DNA of 64,000 nucleotides. It comes from Mycolicibacterium sp. CBMA 234. Lineage in GTDB: Bacteria; Actinomycetota; Actinomycetes; Mycobacteriales; Mycobacteriaceae. Position 1 is the stretch's first letter. Each line of letters opens with the position of its first letter. Made by a program: the position numbers and the translations under genes. The DNA lies in the NCBI RefSeq assembly GCF_009729415.1, contig NZ_MPKW01000009.1, positions 1 through 64,000 on the forward strand, read 5' to 3'. This document shows positions 35,731 to 43,422 of this stretch, piece by piece. The notes under the pieces are model-generated. The model searched no databases, was not told where the DNA came from, and saw only the letters and a list, made by a program, of their open reading frames with translations.

Positions 35731-37056
35731 ATGAGATGCACCGTGTTTGGGACCGGCTATCTCGGGGCGACGCACGCCGCTGGCATGGCAGAACTCGGCC
35801 ATGAGGTTGTCGGCGTCGATATCGACCCGGGCAAGATCGAGAAGCTGGCTTCCGGCGACATCCCGTTCTACGAACCCGGGCTGCGAAAGATCCTGCGCGA
35901 CAACATCGAAGCCGGGCGCCTGCACTTCACCACCGACTACGACGAGGCCGCCGAATTCGGCGACGTACATTTCCTCGGCGTCGGCACGCCGCAGAAGAAG
36001 GGCGAGTACGGCGCTGACCTGCGGCACGTGCACTCCGTCATCGACTCGCTGGTGCCGCGGCTGCGGCGGTCCGCGGTGATCGTCGGCAAGTCCACGGTTC
36101 CGGTCGGCACCGCCGCGGAACTCAGCGCTAGGGCCCGTGAGCTGGCACCGGACGGCGTCGACGTCGAGGTGGCCTGGAACCCGGAGTTCCTGCGCGAAGG
36201 CTTCGCCGTCAGCGACACCCTGCACCCGGACCGCATTGTGCTTGGAGTGCAAGCGGATTCGCAGCGGGCTGAGGCTGCCGTGCGCGAGCTGTACGCACCG
36301 ATCCTGAACGAGGGCGTGCCGTTCCTGCTGACCGACTTGCAGACCGCGGAACTGGTGAAGGTATCCGCCAATGCCTTTCTTGCCACGAAGATTTCGTTCA
36401 TCAATGCGATCTCCGAGGTGTGCGAAGCGGCCAACGCCGACGTCACGCTGCTGGCCGACGCACTCGGCTACGATCCGCGCATCGGTCGCCGATTCCTCAA
36501 CGCCGGCTTGGGTTTTGGTGGAGGCTGCCTGCCCAAGGACATCCGCGCGTTCATGGCCCGCGCCGGTGAGCTCGGTGCCAGCCCCGCACTGACCTTTCTG
36601 CGCGAAGTCGACAGCATCAACATGCGCCGGCGCACCCGCATGGTGGAGCTGACCACCAAGGCCTGCGGCGGCTCGTTGCTGGGCACCAACATCGCGGTGC
36701 TGGGCGCGGCGTTCAAGCCCGAGTCTGACGACGTGCGCGACTCACCCGCGCTCAACGTGGCCGGCCTGGTGCAGCTCAACGGGGCGGCCGTCAACGTCTA
36801 CGACCCGAAAGCCATGGAGAACTCGCGCCGGGTCTTCCCGACGCTGAACTACTCGACCTCGGTTCTTGAGGCCTGCGAGCGGGCTGACGCTGTGCTGGTC
36901 CTGACCGAATGGCAGGAGTTCCTGGACCTCGATCCCGAGCAGCTGGCCGACACTGTGCGCGCGAAAGTGATTGTCGACGGCCGCAATTGCCTCGACGTCG
37001 CGCGGTGGCAGGCTGCGGGGTGGCAGGTGCACGCGCTGGGCCGCAAACTCGCCTGA
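35731..37056 (+). CDS. udgA: UDP-glucose 6-dehydrogenase
   Basis: 441 residues from ATG 35731 (MRCTVFGTGYLGATHAAG); the open frame from 35686 was not used. The N-terminal Rossmann loop GTGYLGATH binds NAD, and the catalytic cysteine lies in GFGGGCLPKD near residue 266. The family pattern VKVSANAFLATKISFINAI is clear. It oxidises UDP-glucose to UDP-glucuronate. The same gene follows dcd in M. tuberculosis (Rv0322). Confidence 0.93.
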   Translation: MRCTVFGTGYLGATHAAGMAELGHEVVGVDIDPGKIEKLASGDIPFYEPGLRKILRDNIEAGRLHFTTDYDEAAEFGDVHFLGVGTPQKKGEYGADLRHVHSVIDSLVPRLRRSAVIVGKSTVPVGTAAELSARARELAPDGVDVEVAWNPEFLREGFAVSDTLHPDRIVLGVQADSQRAEAAVRELYAPILNEGVPFLLTDLQTAELVKVSANAFLATKISFINAISEVCEAANADVTLLADALGYDPRIGRRFLNAGLGFGGGCLPKDIRAFMARAGELGASPALTFLREVDSINMRRRTRMVELTTKACGGSLLGTNIAVLGAAFKPESDDVRDSPALNVAGLVQLNGAAVNVYDPKAMENSRRVFPTLNYSTSVLEACERADAVLVLTEWQEFLDLDPEQLADTVRAKVIVDGRNCLDVARWQAAGWQVHALGRKLA

Positions 37057-37110
37057 TTTCCGACCGCAGTATGTAGCCCCGGGCCGACGAGCCTGCTTAA
37101 GCTCGGATTC

Positions 37111-38430
37111 ATGACGCTGAGGCAACGGCTCAACTGGTTCGCGCTGCATGCGGTGATTCGGCAGTTTGCCGGCTACGGCGCGCGGCACGGTGACCTGCAG
37201 GGGCGGATCATCGCCGACCCGTCGGTGCGGGCCGATCCGGGGGCGTTCGCCGACGAATTGCGTAGCCGCGGCCGGATGTACCGGGGGCGGGCGGCCTGGA
37301 TCACCGCGGATCACGCTCTGGTGCACCAGATTCTGCGTTCGGAGGACTTCACCGTCACCCAGATCGGTGGCACCCTGCCGGGCATTCTCGGCTGGCTGGA
37401 GGGCAAGACCACTGTCAAGGGTCGGCTGCATCCATTGCTGCCGCCGTCGCTGCTGTCGGTCGACGGGGAGCAGCACACCCGCTACCGCAAGACTGTGTCG
37501 GCAGTGTTCACCACCCGAGCCGTCGCGGCATTGCGGGACCGCGTGCAGCAGGCCGCAACCGGGCTGATCGACGGGTTGGCGGACGCACCGAACGGCACGG
37601 TCGACGTCGTGGAGGCTTACTGTTCGCAGCTGCCGGTCACGGTGATCGCAGACATTCTCGGGGTGCCCGAGAACGAGCGATCGCACATTCTCGAATTCGG
37701 TGAGTTGGCCGCGCCGAGCCTGGATATCGGGCTCTCGTGGCAGCAATACCTCAGCGTGGAAGGCGGTTTGGACGGGTTCAACGCCTGGCTGAGCGACCAC
37801 ATTCGCGAGCTACGCACCAACCCCGGCGACGACCTGATGAGCCAGCTCATCGTCGCGAGCGAGGGTGGCGCCCGGCTGAACGACGAAGAACTGCGCGCCA
37901 CAGCGGGTTTGGTTCTGGCAGCCGGCTTCGAGACCACAGTGAACCTGTTGGGCAACGGTATTCGGATGCTGCTGCAGCACCCCGATCAGCTGGCCCTGCT
38001 CGCCGAACAGCCCGACCTGTGGCCCAACGCCGTAGAAGAGATTCTGCGGCTGGAATCGCCGGTGCAACTGTCTGCCCGCATCGCCAAGGTCGACGTCAAC
38101 TTGGCGGGCTACGACGTGCTGGCCGGCCAGCCCGTCATCGTCTACTTGTCCGGCGCCAACCGTGACCCGGCCGTCTTCCCTGATCCGCACCGCTTTGACG
38201 TCACCCGCGACAACGCGGGCAAGCACCACTCGTTCTCCGGCGGCCGGCACTTCTGCCTTGGTGCGGCGCTGGCCCGGTCGGAAGGTGAAGTGGGTCTGCG
38301 GACGTTCTTCGAGCGGTTCCCGGAGGCGCAACTGGCTGGCCCGGGCACGCGTCGCGATACCCGCGTGCTTCGGGGGTGGGCGGCATTGCCGATCGCACTC
38401 GGGCAGGCGCGGGCAGCGGTACCGTCGTGA
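37111..38430 (+). CDS. Cytochrome P450
   Basis: 439 residues. P450 signatures are the I-helix AAGFETTVNLLGNG, ExxR in EEILRLESPVQLSAR, and the haem loop FSGGRHFCLGAALAR with Cys near residue 382. The N-terminal half fits a class I, ferredoxin-dependent enzyme. The isomerase-family gene follows with one base between stop and start, so they are one operon, perhaps a small catabolic or tailoring pathway. The substrate is unknown. Confidence 0.88.
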   Translation: MTLRQRLNWFALHAVIRQFAGYGARHGDLQGRIIADPSVRADPGAFADELRSRGRMYRGRAAWITADHALVHQILRSEDFTVTQIGGTLPGILGWLEGKTTVKGRLHPLLPPSLLSVDGEQHTRYRKTVSAVFTTRAVAALRDRVQQAATGLIDGLADAPNGTVDVVEAYCSQLPVTVIADILGVPENERSHILEFGELAAPSLDIGLSWQQYLSVEGGLDGFNAWLSDHIRELRTNPGDDLMSQLIVASEGGARLNDEELRATAGLVLAAGFETTVNLLGNGIRMLLQHPDQLALLAEQPDLWPNAVEEILRLESPVQLSARIAKVDVNLAGYDVLAGQPVIVYLSGANRDPAVFPDPHRFDVTRDNAGKHHSFSGGRHFCLGAALARSEGEVGLRTFFERFPEAQLAGPGTRRDTRVLRGWAALPIALGQARAAVPS

Positions 38431-38431
38431 A

Positions 38432-39181
38432 ATGGCCTTCCGCACAGCCCTGATCGACGAGACCGCCGCCTTCGGCGACATCATTCGCAATGCTGACCCG
38501 GACACCGAGGTACCCACCTGTCCGGGGTGGACCTTCAAGCAGTTGTTCAAGCACGTCGGGCGCGGCAACCGGTGGTGCGCGCAGATCGTCGCGGACCATA
38601 TGAAGGAGCCGCTCGACCCGCGTGCCGTGCGTGACGGCAAGCCGCCCGAGGACCTCGACGGCGCCATCGACTGGCTGAACGCGGGTGCCCAGGCGCTCAT
38701 CGATGCTGTCGAACATGTTGGTTCGGATGCGAAGGTGTGGACGTTCCTCGGGCCCAGGCCCGCGGGCTGGTGGATCCGTCGTCGGCTGCACGAGCAGACG
38801 GTGCACCGCGCCGATGCCGTTCTGGCACTGGGACTTCCGTTCGTGCTCGACCCCGAGTTAGCGGCAGACGGGGTAACCGAGACCCTGGAGCGTGTGGCAT
38901 TGATGGCCTCGGCCGGGGATCCGCCACTGGAGCGAGGGCGGTCGCTGCACCTGCATGCCGCAGAATCCGAGCTGGGGCCGACGGGCGAGTGGCTCGTCGT
39001 CAACGACGAGGACGGCCTGAACTGGTCACACCAGCATGCCAAAGGTGATGCGGCAGTGCGTGGTCCGGTGACAGGGCTGCTGTTGGCGGTCACCCGTCGG
39101 CAGTCGGCTGCGGACGCCGGCCTTGAGGTGGTCGGCGACGAGACGGTGTGGCAGCGCTGGGTCGATCACTCGGCTTTCTGA
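38432..39181 (+). CDS. Mycothiol-dependent maleylpyruvate isomerase-family protein
   Basis: 249 residues from ATG 38432, one base after the P450 stop. DinB-like features are CPGWTFKQLFKHVGRGNRW, a metal-ligand His in LHEQTVHRADAVLALG, and the C-terminal domain VTGLLLAVTRRQ. The family uses mycothiol or another thiol as cofactor. It is a more distant relative of the gene at 20031-20687. The close coupling to a P450 suggests a shared substrate. Confidence 0.82.
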   Translation: MAFRTALIDETAAFGDIIRNADPDTEVPTCPGWTFKQLFKHVGRGNRWCAQIVADHMKEPLDPRAVRDGKPPEDLDGAIDWLNAGAQALIDAVEHVGSDAKVWTFLGPRPAGWWIRRRLHEQTVHRADAVLALGLPFVLDPELAADGVTETLERVALMASAGDPPLERGRSLHLHAAESELGPTGEWLVVNDEDGLNWSHQHAKGDAAVRGPVTGLLLAVTRRQSAADAGLEVVGDETVWQRWVDHSAF

Positions 39182-39205
39182 GGCCTGCGGGGTAGCGTCT
39201 CACGC

Positions 39206-39568
39206 ATGACGACATCCGAGATCGCCACCGTCTTGGCGTGGATTGACGCCCTCAATGACCGGGACCTGGACACTCTGGACAAGCTGTCCAGCGGTGACAT
39301 CGAGATCGGCGACGTGAGCGGGGCCACCCAGGGTCGGAATGCGTTGCGCGCCTGGGCGACTGACCTTGACGAGAAGGCCACGGCCGGCCGGATGTACGTG
39401 CACGACGGGGTTGTGGTGGTCGAGCAGACGATCACCGGCGCCGGGGCGGATCGTGAGGCAGCGACCGCCTTTCGGGTGGTCCATGACCACGTGACCTCGG
39501 CGTTCCGGCACGACGATCTGGCGTCGGCGCTCGAGGCGACGGAACTCATCGAGTCCGACGCGGTGTAG
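39206..39568 (+). CDS. NTF2/SnoaL-like small protein
   Basis: 120 residues from ATG 39206: TVLAWIDALNDRDLDTLDKL, an N-terminal helix of the cone-fold family, then GDIEIGDVSG and a beta-rich end. It follows the isomerase-family gene by 24 bp. Members bind small molecules or act as epoxide hydrolases or isomerases; the role is unknown. Confidence 0.75.
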   Translation: MTTSEIATVLAWIDALNDRDLDTLDKLSSGDIEIGDVSGATQGRNALRAWATDLDEKATAGRMYVHDGVVVVEQTITGAGADREAATAFRVVHDHVTSAFRHDDLASALEATELIESDAV

Positions 39569-39596
39569 TTCCGTACCGGGCGCGACGCTGGCCTGT

Positions 39597-40832
39597 TCAG
39601 GCGGGAGCTGGCGCGCTTGGCTGCGGCGTCGCCAACACCGCCGCGATGGCCGTGGTCAGCGGCACCGACAATGCCAGTGCGATGCCACCGACCGCCGACC
39701 GCGCGATCTCGATGGCCACGCTCTCGCTGGTCAGCACGTCGCCCAGGGAACGGTTGGCGACGCTGAACAACATCAGCAAGGGGAGTGCGCTGCCGGCGTA
39801 GGCCAGCACCAGGGTGTAGACGGTGCTTGCGATGTGGTCGCGTCCCACCCGCATGGCGCCGGTGAAGATGGCCCGTCGGGAGGCACCGTGCTCAGCTAGC
39901 TCGAAGGCTGTCGACGCCTGGGTGACAGTGACGTCGTTGAGGACACCGAGCGAACCGATGATGAACCCGGCGAGCAGCAATCCGGTGATCGACACCGTAC
40001 CCATGTAGGCCGCGATTTCGTTGTTCTGGTCTTCGGACAGCCCGGTGAGATGCGCCAATTCGATTGCACCCCAGGACAACAGCGCGGACAGCAACAGTGC
40101 GCTGAGGGTGCCGAGCAGGGCAGCGCTGGTGCGCAGGCTGACCCCGTGCGCCAGGTAGATCACCGCGTACAGGATGGCCGCCGACGCGACCAGCGCGACC
40201 GGAATGGCCGGACCGCCGTCACGCAGCGCGGGCAGCAGGAACACCGTCAGCACCACGAACGCAACGGCGATGCCGACCAAGGCACGGAGCCCGCGCCAGC
40301 GGGCCACCGCGACGACGGCAACGGCGAAGACGGCAGCCAACGCCGTCAATGGCCAGGCGCGCTCGAAGTCGAAGAAGGCGTAGGTGGTGGTGCCGGCGTC
40401 GTCGACCTGGCGGGTCACCCGAATGTGGTCGCCCGCAGCCAGATGCGGCTGGCCGGGGCCGGTGCTGAACTCCAGCAGCGTGTTGGCGCCGGCATTCGGC
40501 CCGGAGTCGATGGCAATCAACGAGTGCACGCACGTTCCGGAGCCGGGCGGCGCGGTGACCGGCGCCGACGTCAGTACCGCGCCGACGGAGACGCTGCCGC
40601 AGTTGCTCATGTCGGTCGATAGGACGTGCCCGGCCTCGGTGGTGACCGCGCCGCCGTGCGCGTTCTGGAAGGGCAGCGGAATGTCGACGTCCTTGCCGTG
40701 CGGCCACAGGATCACTGCGCCGATCACTGTGGCCAGGCCGATCGCCACCAGCAGCCCGACGACGATTTTGGCTGCTAACGGGCCCAGCGGTGCCGGACCG
40801 GAACTATGCGAGTGGGAATGCGAATGCGCCAC
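39597..40832 (-). CDS. YibE/F-family multi-span membrane protein
   Basis: 411 residues from GTG 40832 with a His-rich start (HSHSHSHSSG), one early membrane span, an outer domain and a C-terminal bundle of about six spans (IAYAG-type helices such as LTALAAVFAVAVVAVARW). A block GFIIGSLGVLNDVTVTQAS and FTGAMRVGRDHIASTVYTLVL are YibE/F hallmarks. The function is unknown; the His cluster could bind metal. It is a single gene, convergent with the 39.2-39.6 kb ORF. Confidence 0.85.
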   Translation of the reverse strand: MAHSHSHSHSSGPAPLGPLAAKIVVGLLVAIGLATVIGAVILWPHGKDVDIPLPFQNAHGGAVTTEAGHVLSTDMSNCGSVSVGAVLTSAPVTAPPGSGTCVHSLIAIDSGPNAGANTLLEFSTGPGQPHLAAGDHIRVTRQVDDAGTTTYAFFDFERAWPLTALAAVFAVAVVAVARWRGLRALVGIAVAFVVLTVFLLPALRDGGPAIPVALVASAAILYAVIYLAHGVSLRTSAALLGTLSALLLSALLSWGAIELAHLTGLSEDQNNEIAAYMGTVSITGLLLAGFIIGSLGVLNDVTVTQASTAFELAEHGASRRAIFTGAMRVGRDHIASTVYTLVLAYAGSALPLLMLFSVANRSLGDVLTSESVAIEIARSAVGGIALALSVPLTTAIAAVLATPQPSAPAPA

Positions 40833-40877
40833 CCGAGCCAGCGTAGGGGGTCCGGCTGAAGGTTTGGTCCGGGCGAC

Positions 40878-41339
40878 TCAGGCCCGATCCAGCGCGTCCC
40901 GTCGCTCCGCCTCGAACACCAGCTTGTCGGCCAACGTCGTCAGCACGTATTTGATGACGGCTCGGTACGCCAGACCGACGGCGCGCCAACGGCTTTCGTA
41001 GGTGCCGCGCCACTCGATCCGAGTGCGGTCCTGCTCGGGCGTCAACGTCACTTGGGCCTGGTAGTCCTGCACCGGCGTCTTCGACAGGATGGTGTATCCG
41101 TGCCGCTGGCCCGGCTCGTGGACGGTTGTCATCTCCCGCGTGGGGAACTGCCGCGTTCCGACCGCTCGAACGGCCCCGACGCCGCCGTCGTCAGCGGGTC
41201 CACGGGTTTCCCACGCTGAGTACTTGATCAGCGGTTTTGCCCATTCTGACCAACGAGACCCGTCCGCCAGGATGTCGAATAGCGTCTGCGGTGTGGCCCG
41301 GGCGGACCTGACCACGGTGAACTCGTAGTGGTGTGTCAC
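40878..41339 (-). CDS. SRPBCC (polyketide cyclase/START-like) protein
   Basis: 153 residues from GTG 41339 (MTHHYEFTVVRSARATPQ); longer frames start only 6 bp from the divergent TetR and were not used. Features are TLFDILADGSRWSEWAKPL and a C-terminal helix YVLTTLADKLVFEAERRDAL. It probably binds a hydrophobic ligand and is controlled by the divergent TetR gene. Confidence 0.82.
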   Translation of the reverse strand: MTHHYEFTVVRSARATPQTLFDILADGSRWSEWAKPLIKYSAWETRGPADDGGVGAVRAVGTRQFPTREMTTVHEPGQRHGYTILSKTPVQDYQAQVTLTPEQDRTRIEWRGTYESRWRAVGLAYRAVIKYVLTTLADKLVFEAERRDALDRA

Positions 41340-41355
41340 GTTGACTAACGTAACA

Positions 41356-41366
41356 GAACAATGTTC
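41356..41366. promoter_or_regulatory. Candidate TetR operator
   Basis: GAACA-A-TGTTC, a perfect 11-bp palindrome in the 36-bp region between the divergent SRPBCC and TetR genes. Position and size fit a TetR operator controlling both. Confidence 0.55.
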
Positions 41367-41375
41367 CATTAAGTC

Positions 41376-42002
41376 ATGGTTTCGGCGAATCCTCCAGTGG
41401 CCCTGCCCTTTGCGCGGGCGCGCAGCCCGCAGCAGCGGGGCGACCGCGTGCGTCATCTCGCCCAGGCAACCCGCGCATTGCTCGACGACACTCGGGCCAG
41501 TGAGCTGACCCTCGGCGAGATCGCGGCAGCGGCAGGGTTGGCCAAGTCGGGCGTGCTGCGATATGCGGGCTCGAGGGAGGCCCTCCTACTTCTGGTGATG
41601 TACCGCGAACACCTGGGCTGGGTGGCCGACCTGGACGCGCACCTGGCTGATGAACAACGCAGTCCGGCAAAGGCTTTGGCGCACACGCTGGCGCAACGCC
41701 CAGTGTTGTGCGATCTCATCAGCGCCGCGCCGGTGCTGATGAATCGGCTCGCGCCAGATGATGCCGAAACGGTGCGGACCCAGTCCCGCGATGTCGAAGA
41801 CCGGCTACTCGAGATTCTCCGGCCGCGGCTGCCGTTGGATCGTCAGCAACTGGTGTTGCTCACCGCCGCGATCCACGCCTTTGTCGGCGCGGTATGGGGT
41901 TGGGCCGCAATCGATTCCGATACCCAGCCGGAACCGGGTACCGACCTGGAACGCACCCTGGCCGCGCTGCTGCGCACATTTATCGCGGGCCTGCAGGCGT
42001 GA
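41376..42002 (+). CDS. TetR-family transcriptional regulator
   Basis: 208 residues. The helix-turn-helix reads RALLDDTRASELTLGEIAA and AGLAKSGVLRYAGSREALL. The C-terminal part is typical of the group with a short DNA-binding arm of basic residues at the start (FARARSPQQRGDRVR). There is no Shine-Dalgarno, so the transcript may be leaderless. It is divergent from the SRPBCC gene. A GTGCAC repeat overlaps the stop codon. Confidence 0.86.
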   Translation: MVSANPPVALPFARARSPQQRGDRVRHLAQATRALLDDTRASELTLGEIAAAAGLAKSGVLRYAGSREALLLLVMYREHLGWVADLDAHLADEQRSPAKALAHTLAQRPVLCDLISAAPVLMNRLAPDDAETVRTQSRDVEDRLLEILRPRLPLDRQQLVLLTAAIHAFVGAVWGWAAIDSDTQPEPGTDLERTLAALLRTFIAGLQA

Positions 42003-42016
42003 TTCGTGCACAAATC
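42001..42016. repeat. Copy of the GATTTGTGCACGA repeat
   Basis: GATTCGTGCACAAATC overlaps the TetR stop codon. On the minus strand it reads GATTTGTGCACGAATC, sharing the first 13 bases with the arms of the repeat at 7179-7227. Confidence 0.6.
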
Positions 42017-42024
42017 ATGGGGAA

Positions 42025-43308
42025 CTACTGGCGGTAGCTCACCAGGAAGTTGCCCAACCGCTCGATGGCCTTGGACAGATCGCGAGCCCACGGCAGCGTG
42101 ACGATGCGCAGGTGATCCGGTGTGGGCCAATTGAATCCGGTGCCCTGAGTCAGCAGGATCTTCTCCTGCAGCAGTAGGTCGAGCACCAGCTGCTCGTCGT
42201 CCCGGATCTCGTGTACCTCGGGGTCCAGGCGCGGGAACGCGTACAGCGCACCGGCCGGCTTTACACACGACACCCCGGGAATCGAATTCAGCTTGCTCCA
42301 CGCGACGTCGCGCTGCTCCAACAGTCGGCCACCGGGCAACACCAGGTCTTCGATGCTCTGATGGCCACCGAGCGCCACCTGAATGGCATGCTGCGCAGGG
42401 ACATTCGGGCACAGTCGCATATTCGACAGCAGGCTGATGCCCTCGATGAAGCTGGTCGCATGCTCCTTGGGCCCGGTGATGACCAGCCAGCCGGAACGGT
42501 AACCCGCCACCCGATAGGCCTTGGACAGGCCGTTGAACGTCAGGCACAGCATGTCCGGCGCCACCGACGCCATTGGGATGTGCTGCGCGTCGTCGTAGAG
42601 AATCTTGTCGTAGATCTCGTCGGCCAGCAGCAGCAGCTGGTGCTTGCGCGCCAGGTTGGCGATGGACTCCAACGTCTCCCGGCTGTACACCGCACCGGTC
42701 GGGTTGTTCGGGTTGATCACCACGATCGCCTTGGTGCGATCGGTGATCTTGGACTCCAGGTCGGCGATGTCGGGGTTCCAGCCCTGAGTCTCGTCGCATA
42801 GGTAGTGCACCGGAGTGCCGCCGGCCAGCGCGGTCGACGCGGTCCACAGCGGGTAGTCGGGCGCCGGGATCAGCACCTGATCGCCGTTGTCCAACAGTGC
42901 CTGCAGCGTCATGGTGATGAGTTCAGAGACACCGTTGCCCAGGAAGACGTCATCGATGTCGAACTTCGGGAATCCGTCCACCAGCTCGTAGCGGGTGAAC
43001 ACGGCACGACGGGCCGAGACGATGCCCTTGGAGTCCGAGTAGCCCTGAGCGTTGGGCAGGGCGGCGATCATGTCGCGCATGATCACGTCGGGCGCCTCGA
43101 AGCCGAACGGCGCCGGGTTGCCGATGTTGAGCTTGAGAATCCGGTGGCCCTCGGCCTCGAGTCGGGAGGCCTGCTCGTGTACCGGGCCACGGATTTCGTA
43201 GAGGACGTCCTGCAGCTTGGTCGACTGCGCAAACGTCCGCTGGTTACGCGGGTGGCCGCTATGCCATGTGCGGTCAGCGGGTACCTGGTGGGTGGTCACG
43301 TTTTCCAT
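42025..43308 (-). CDS. aspC: Pyridoxal-phosphate aminotransferase (alanine/aspartate type)
   Basis: 427 residues, class I fold. The PLP-binding lysine is in LTFNGLSKAYRVAGYRSGW near residue 262, and upstream ADEIYDKILYDD holds the cofactor-contacting Asp and Tyr. The M. tuberculosis equivalent at this position is Rv0337c (annotated aspC; mycobacterial members act as alanine aminotransferases). It links pyruvate and glutamate metabolism. A 17-bp inverted repeat separates it from etfD upstream. Confidence 0.9.
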   Translation of the reverse strand: MENVTTHQVPADRTWHSGHPRNQRTFAQSTKLQDVLYEIRGPVHEQASRLEAEGHRILKLNIGNPAPFGFEAPDVIMRDMIAALPNAQGYSDSKGIVSARRAVFTRYELVDGFPKFDIDDVFLGNGVSELITMTLQALLDNGDQVLIPAPDYPLWTASTALAGGTPVHYLCDETQGWNPDIADLESKITDRTKAIVVINPNNPTGAVYSRETLESIANLARKHQLLLLADEIYDKILYDDAQHIPMASVAPDMLCLTFNGLSKAYRVAGYRSGWLVITGPKEHATSFIEGISLLSNMRLCPNVPAQHAIQVALGGHQSIEDLVLPGGRLLEQRDVAWSKLNSIPGVSCVKPAGALYAFPRLDPEVHEIRDDEQLVLDLLLQEKILLTQGTGFNWPTPDHLRIVTLPWARDLSKAIERLGNFLVSYRQ

Positions 43309-43361
43309 GCTCTCATCGGTGTCGAATTCTTTTGCCCATTTGCGATCTGGGCCACATATGC

Positions 43362-43408
43362 CAATGGCCAGCTACGACGCTCCTGAGGCGGGTCGTAGCT
43401 GGCCATTG
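43362..43408. terminator. 17-bp inverted repeat between etfD and aspC
   Basis: CAATGGCCAGCTACGAC and GTCGTAGCTGGCCATTG form a perfect stem around a 13-base loop, 15 bases past the etfD stop. It is likely a strong terminator or a processing structure. Confidence 0.75.
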
Positions 43409-43422
43409 CGGTGTACTTCGGG

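Noticed and set aside
42001..42016. Idea that the GTGCAC repeat is an attachment site
   Set aside because: There is no integrase, tRNA or phage gene nearby and the two copies lie 35 kb apart beside unrelated genes.
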